Shown here: in pieces, positions 61,940 to 64,000 of the stretch
Numbering within the stretch: position 1 is the first letter of the stretch
How the letters are laid out: the number at the start of each line of letters is the position of its first letter
Made by a program: the position numbers and the translations under genes
From: Prorocentrum cordatum
Lineage: Eukaryota; Sar; Dinophyceae; Prorocentrales; Prorocentraceae
DNA length: 64,000 nt
Direction of reading: 5' to 3'
NCBI GenBank assembly: GCA_963575745.1
Contig: CAUYUJ010003031.1
Location: 1-64,000 of the forward strand
Notes under the pieces: generated by a model
The model's database searches: none
Seen by the model: only the letters and a program-made list of their open reading frames with translations
Told to the model about the DNA's origin: nothing

Positions 61940-62349
61940 ACGAGAAAGTAAAAGCGCAGCAGCGCGCGCAGGCCGCCCCGCCAGAGGCGCAGGGCGGGGC
62001 TCAAGGCCCGGTGAGCCTCGCGCGCGCGGCCACTAGCCTGTATCCTTGAGGCCTTCCGCGCCCCGCGCACCCAGAGCGCGGGCGCGGCGCGTGCGCGAAG
62101 AGCGCAAAGTAAGAAAGAAAAACGAAGCGGCGCGTGATGCGCCGGGCGCAGAGCGCAAGTGTGGCCCCGCCCGCGCAGCGCGCAGGAAGAAGGGGGCCGC
62201 ATAGCGCGCGACGTGCGCGCCATGCTCAGAACAACCTCTCACTCACGGGCCTGGGCCCGTTTGGCGGTCCGCCTCAGTGGGCCGCTGTCTTCCGCCCGCA
62301 GCCCGCGATGCCGCGGTCGCTGGCGTCGGGATGTGGGGTGCTGCCACGC
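61940..62349. other. 3' flank of the RRM gene; no gene seen
   Basis: CG-rich sequence with ggcgcgtgcgcgaagagcgc-type composition. It holds the 3' side of the minus-strand gene. Confidence 0.4.
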
Positions 62350-64000
62350 CTAGATGGATGGCGTGTCCCCCTGGCGGCCACGGCCCTCGTCGCCGCTGCG
62401 ATCTCCGCCGCGCTCGCTGCGGCTGCGGGGGCTGCCGCCATCGCCGCCCCTCGAAGCGCGGCTGCCCGCGCCGGGCCTGCCACGTTCGCTCGGGCCGCGG
62501 CTGCCCTGGTCGCCCTTGGAGTAGCCGCCCTTGCCGCCCTTGTCGCCCTTGCCGCGGCCCTTGGCGCCCTTGGCAGTCGCGCCGGCGTGCTTGCCCTTGA
62601 CCTTGCCGCCCTTGCCGCCCTTGTCGCCTGAGCCCTTGCCGCGCCAGGCTGGGATCCCTCCCCCGCCGGCGGCGGCCTCCGCTGCGGCTGCCGCAGCGCG
62701 CCTCCGCTTCTTCTCCTGCTCGTGCCAGCCGCCGCGGGGAGCGCGAAGCTGCCCGGCGTGCTTCCCGGTCTTACGCCGCGAGCGGCCGGGGGGGGTGTCA
62801 CCGCGGCGCGCCCGCGCTGGGTCCCGCGCCAGGCTGCGGCTGGGCGACCTCTCGCGCTTGGGCCAGCTGAGGTCGCCCGGCGGGCGGTCCCCCTCAGCGC
62901 CCGCGCTCGCAGCACCCGCGCTGGGGCGCTCTCCGTGGCCGGAGCTGGGGCCTGGCGCCTCCCGCTCGGCGTGGCCGCTCTGCCGGGCCTTTTCCACCAC
63001 CGTCTTGGGCTTGCCGTAGCCGACGCGGCAGGCCTCGCAGTAGCTCACGTCGCACCCCTTGCAGTGCCACCGCAGGGCTCCGCTGTTAGCTCCGCCCGCG
63101 GGGCACACCTCGCAGCCCCAACCGTCTCCCGGGTCGAAGGAGCTCCAGCGCATCTTGCGAGCGCACGTCGGGCAGGCAGGCGGCTGGATGGTCGGGCCAT
63201 CCTCCCCGTCGCTGCCTGGGTCGGGTCCGCGAGGCCGGCTCGCCCACTCCGCGACCACCGTGCATGGGTCCGTCTTGTAGAACCGGTAGTTCGACCGCAT
63301 GCACTCCCGCGCGCTTTGCATCAGCGCGGCGCTGGAACTCCACGAGCACACACGGCTCCCGCTTGTGGCGGTGGTCGTACAGGAAGGCGATGTGCTTGAC
63401 GACGCCGAAGGGCACTACCACCTGCCTGACCACCTCGGCGTCGACGTGGTGCGGCACCCGCTCGATGCGGATCATGGCCTCGCCCTCGTCGTGCTGGTCA
63501 CTGGGCTGCTGCTGGGCGCTCTGGCGCTGCTCCTCCTTGCGCCTGCGGCGGCTCCTCGAGCGCGGCCGGCGCTGGGGTGGGCTGTCCCCCGCGCCTGGCG
63601 TCGCCGTCTCCTCCACCTCCGTCTTCGCCTCCAGGGACCTCGGCGGGGCTCCTCCGCTCTCGGGCCTCAGGACGGCCTCCCGCTTCGCGACGACGGCCCT
63701 CGGAGGTGCGCCCCCAGTCTTGGGCTTCAGGACGGCCTCCTCCGCGCGCTCCTCGCGCTCGCGGTCGCGGTGCTCCTCGCGCTCGCGGTCGCGGCGCCGC
63801 GTGCGCGAGGGGGTCCGGACGGCCCGATCGCGCCTGCGGACCTCCTCGGCGAGGCGCTTCTGCTCCGGAGAGCGTGGGGGCCGAGGGCGCTCCGCCAGGG
63901 CGCCCTTGCTCCGGCGCCGCGCTGCAGCCTGGATGGCCGCTCGCGCCAGCGCCGCGGTCACGGCGTCCTCGCTCGGGTCGAGCGCAGGGGCCGGAGCAGG
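62350..64000 (-). CDS. RRM / zinc-finger / RS-rich RNA-binding protein, 5' end off window
   Basis: The frame is open to the right edge, so the start lies outside. From the edge it encodes an Arg/Glu-rich region with RS and RD/ER runs (RRDREREEHRDREREE; RSRSRRRRKE), an RRM with MIRIERVPHHV (RNP2-like) and CVLVEFQRR (RNP1-like) at 63,330-63,480, then a Cys cluster CPTCARKMRW…GWGCEVC…RWHCKGCDVSYC (63,000-63,180) of ZZ/RING-like spacing. A Lys/Gly-rich tail (KGKGDKGGKGG) follows to TAG near 62,350. The RRM continues only after a one-base change of frame near 63,320 (ADAKR|ARECMRSNYRFYK). RRM-RS proteins act in pre-mRNA processing, so a splicing or RNA-handling role is inferred. It is the only gene here with ordinary host character. 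Confidence 0.7.

Overview
This window is nuclear DNA of a dinoflagellate. The decisive evidence is an exact 22-nt copy of the dinoflagellate trans-spliced leader (DinoSL) at 4,754-4,775, plus four degenerate copies elsewhere. Other features agree: GC-rich simple-sequence DNA everywhere, introns with a non-canonical donor, several families of non-LTR retrotransposon (LINE) that encode RNase H, KRPAA-type nuclear signals, and only one conventional host gene. I cannot name the genus.

Layout. 1-3,250 is minisatellite and low-complexity DNA with one small foldback element. 3,250-4,600 is the 3' remnant of a minus-strand LINE. 4,754-11,534 is a plus-strand LINE whose first base is the start of an intact DinoSL; (GGA)n tracts flank it on both sides. 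11.6-14.0 kb is repeats. 14,035-28,720 is the most unusual part. It is a block of four plus-strand genes led by a Helitron-like Rep-helicase (HUH nuclease plus SF1 helicase, three exons). Gene 1 carries an SL-like leader (19/22) just upstream, gene 2 one of 18/22 and gene 4 a gapped one. The block is also marked by a dense, strand-specific excess of the tetranucleotide GTAT that ends near its borders. 28.7-46 kb is dominated by satellites, (GGA)n tracts, two large related repeat blocks (about 30.2-31.2 and 37.8-39.2 kb) and several foldback/MITE-like elements. 46.2-56.9 kb holds three more LINEs: a truncated one, a long one with endonuclease, reverse transcriptase and RNase H, and a minus-strand 3' piece lying between two (GGA)n tracts. 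57-62 kb is repeats. 62,350 to the right edge is a minus-strand host gene for an RRM/zinc-finger/RS-rich protein; it runs off the window and contains an apparent one-base frameshift.

How the parts fit. The LINEs are decayed autonomous retroelements. Their position between (GGA)n tracts, in both orientations, points to the microsatellite as a preferred landing site. The DinoSL at the 5' end of one LINE shows that a trans-spliced mRNA was copied back into DNA. The 14-28.7 kb block looks like one mobile or foreign unit. Its Rep-helicase gene carries two introns bounded by short direct repeats. One of those introns is built from the same roughly 103-bp satellite that forms a 1.5-kb array inside the block.

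No tRNA, rRNA, SL RNA gene or CRISPR array was recognised. Most long open frames here are artefacts of stop-free repeats and were not annotated.
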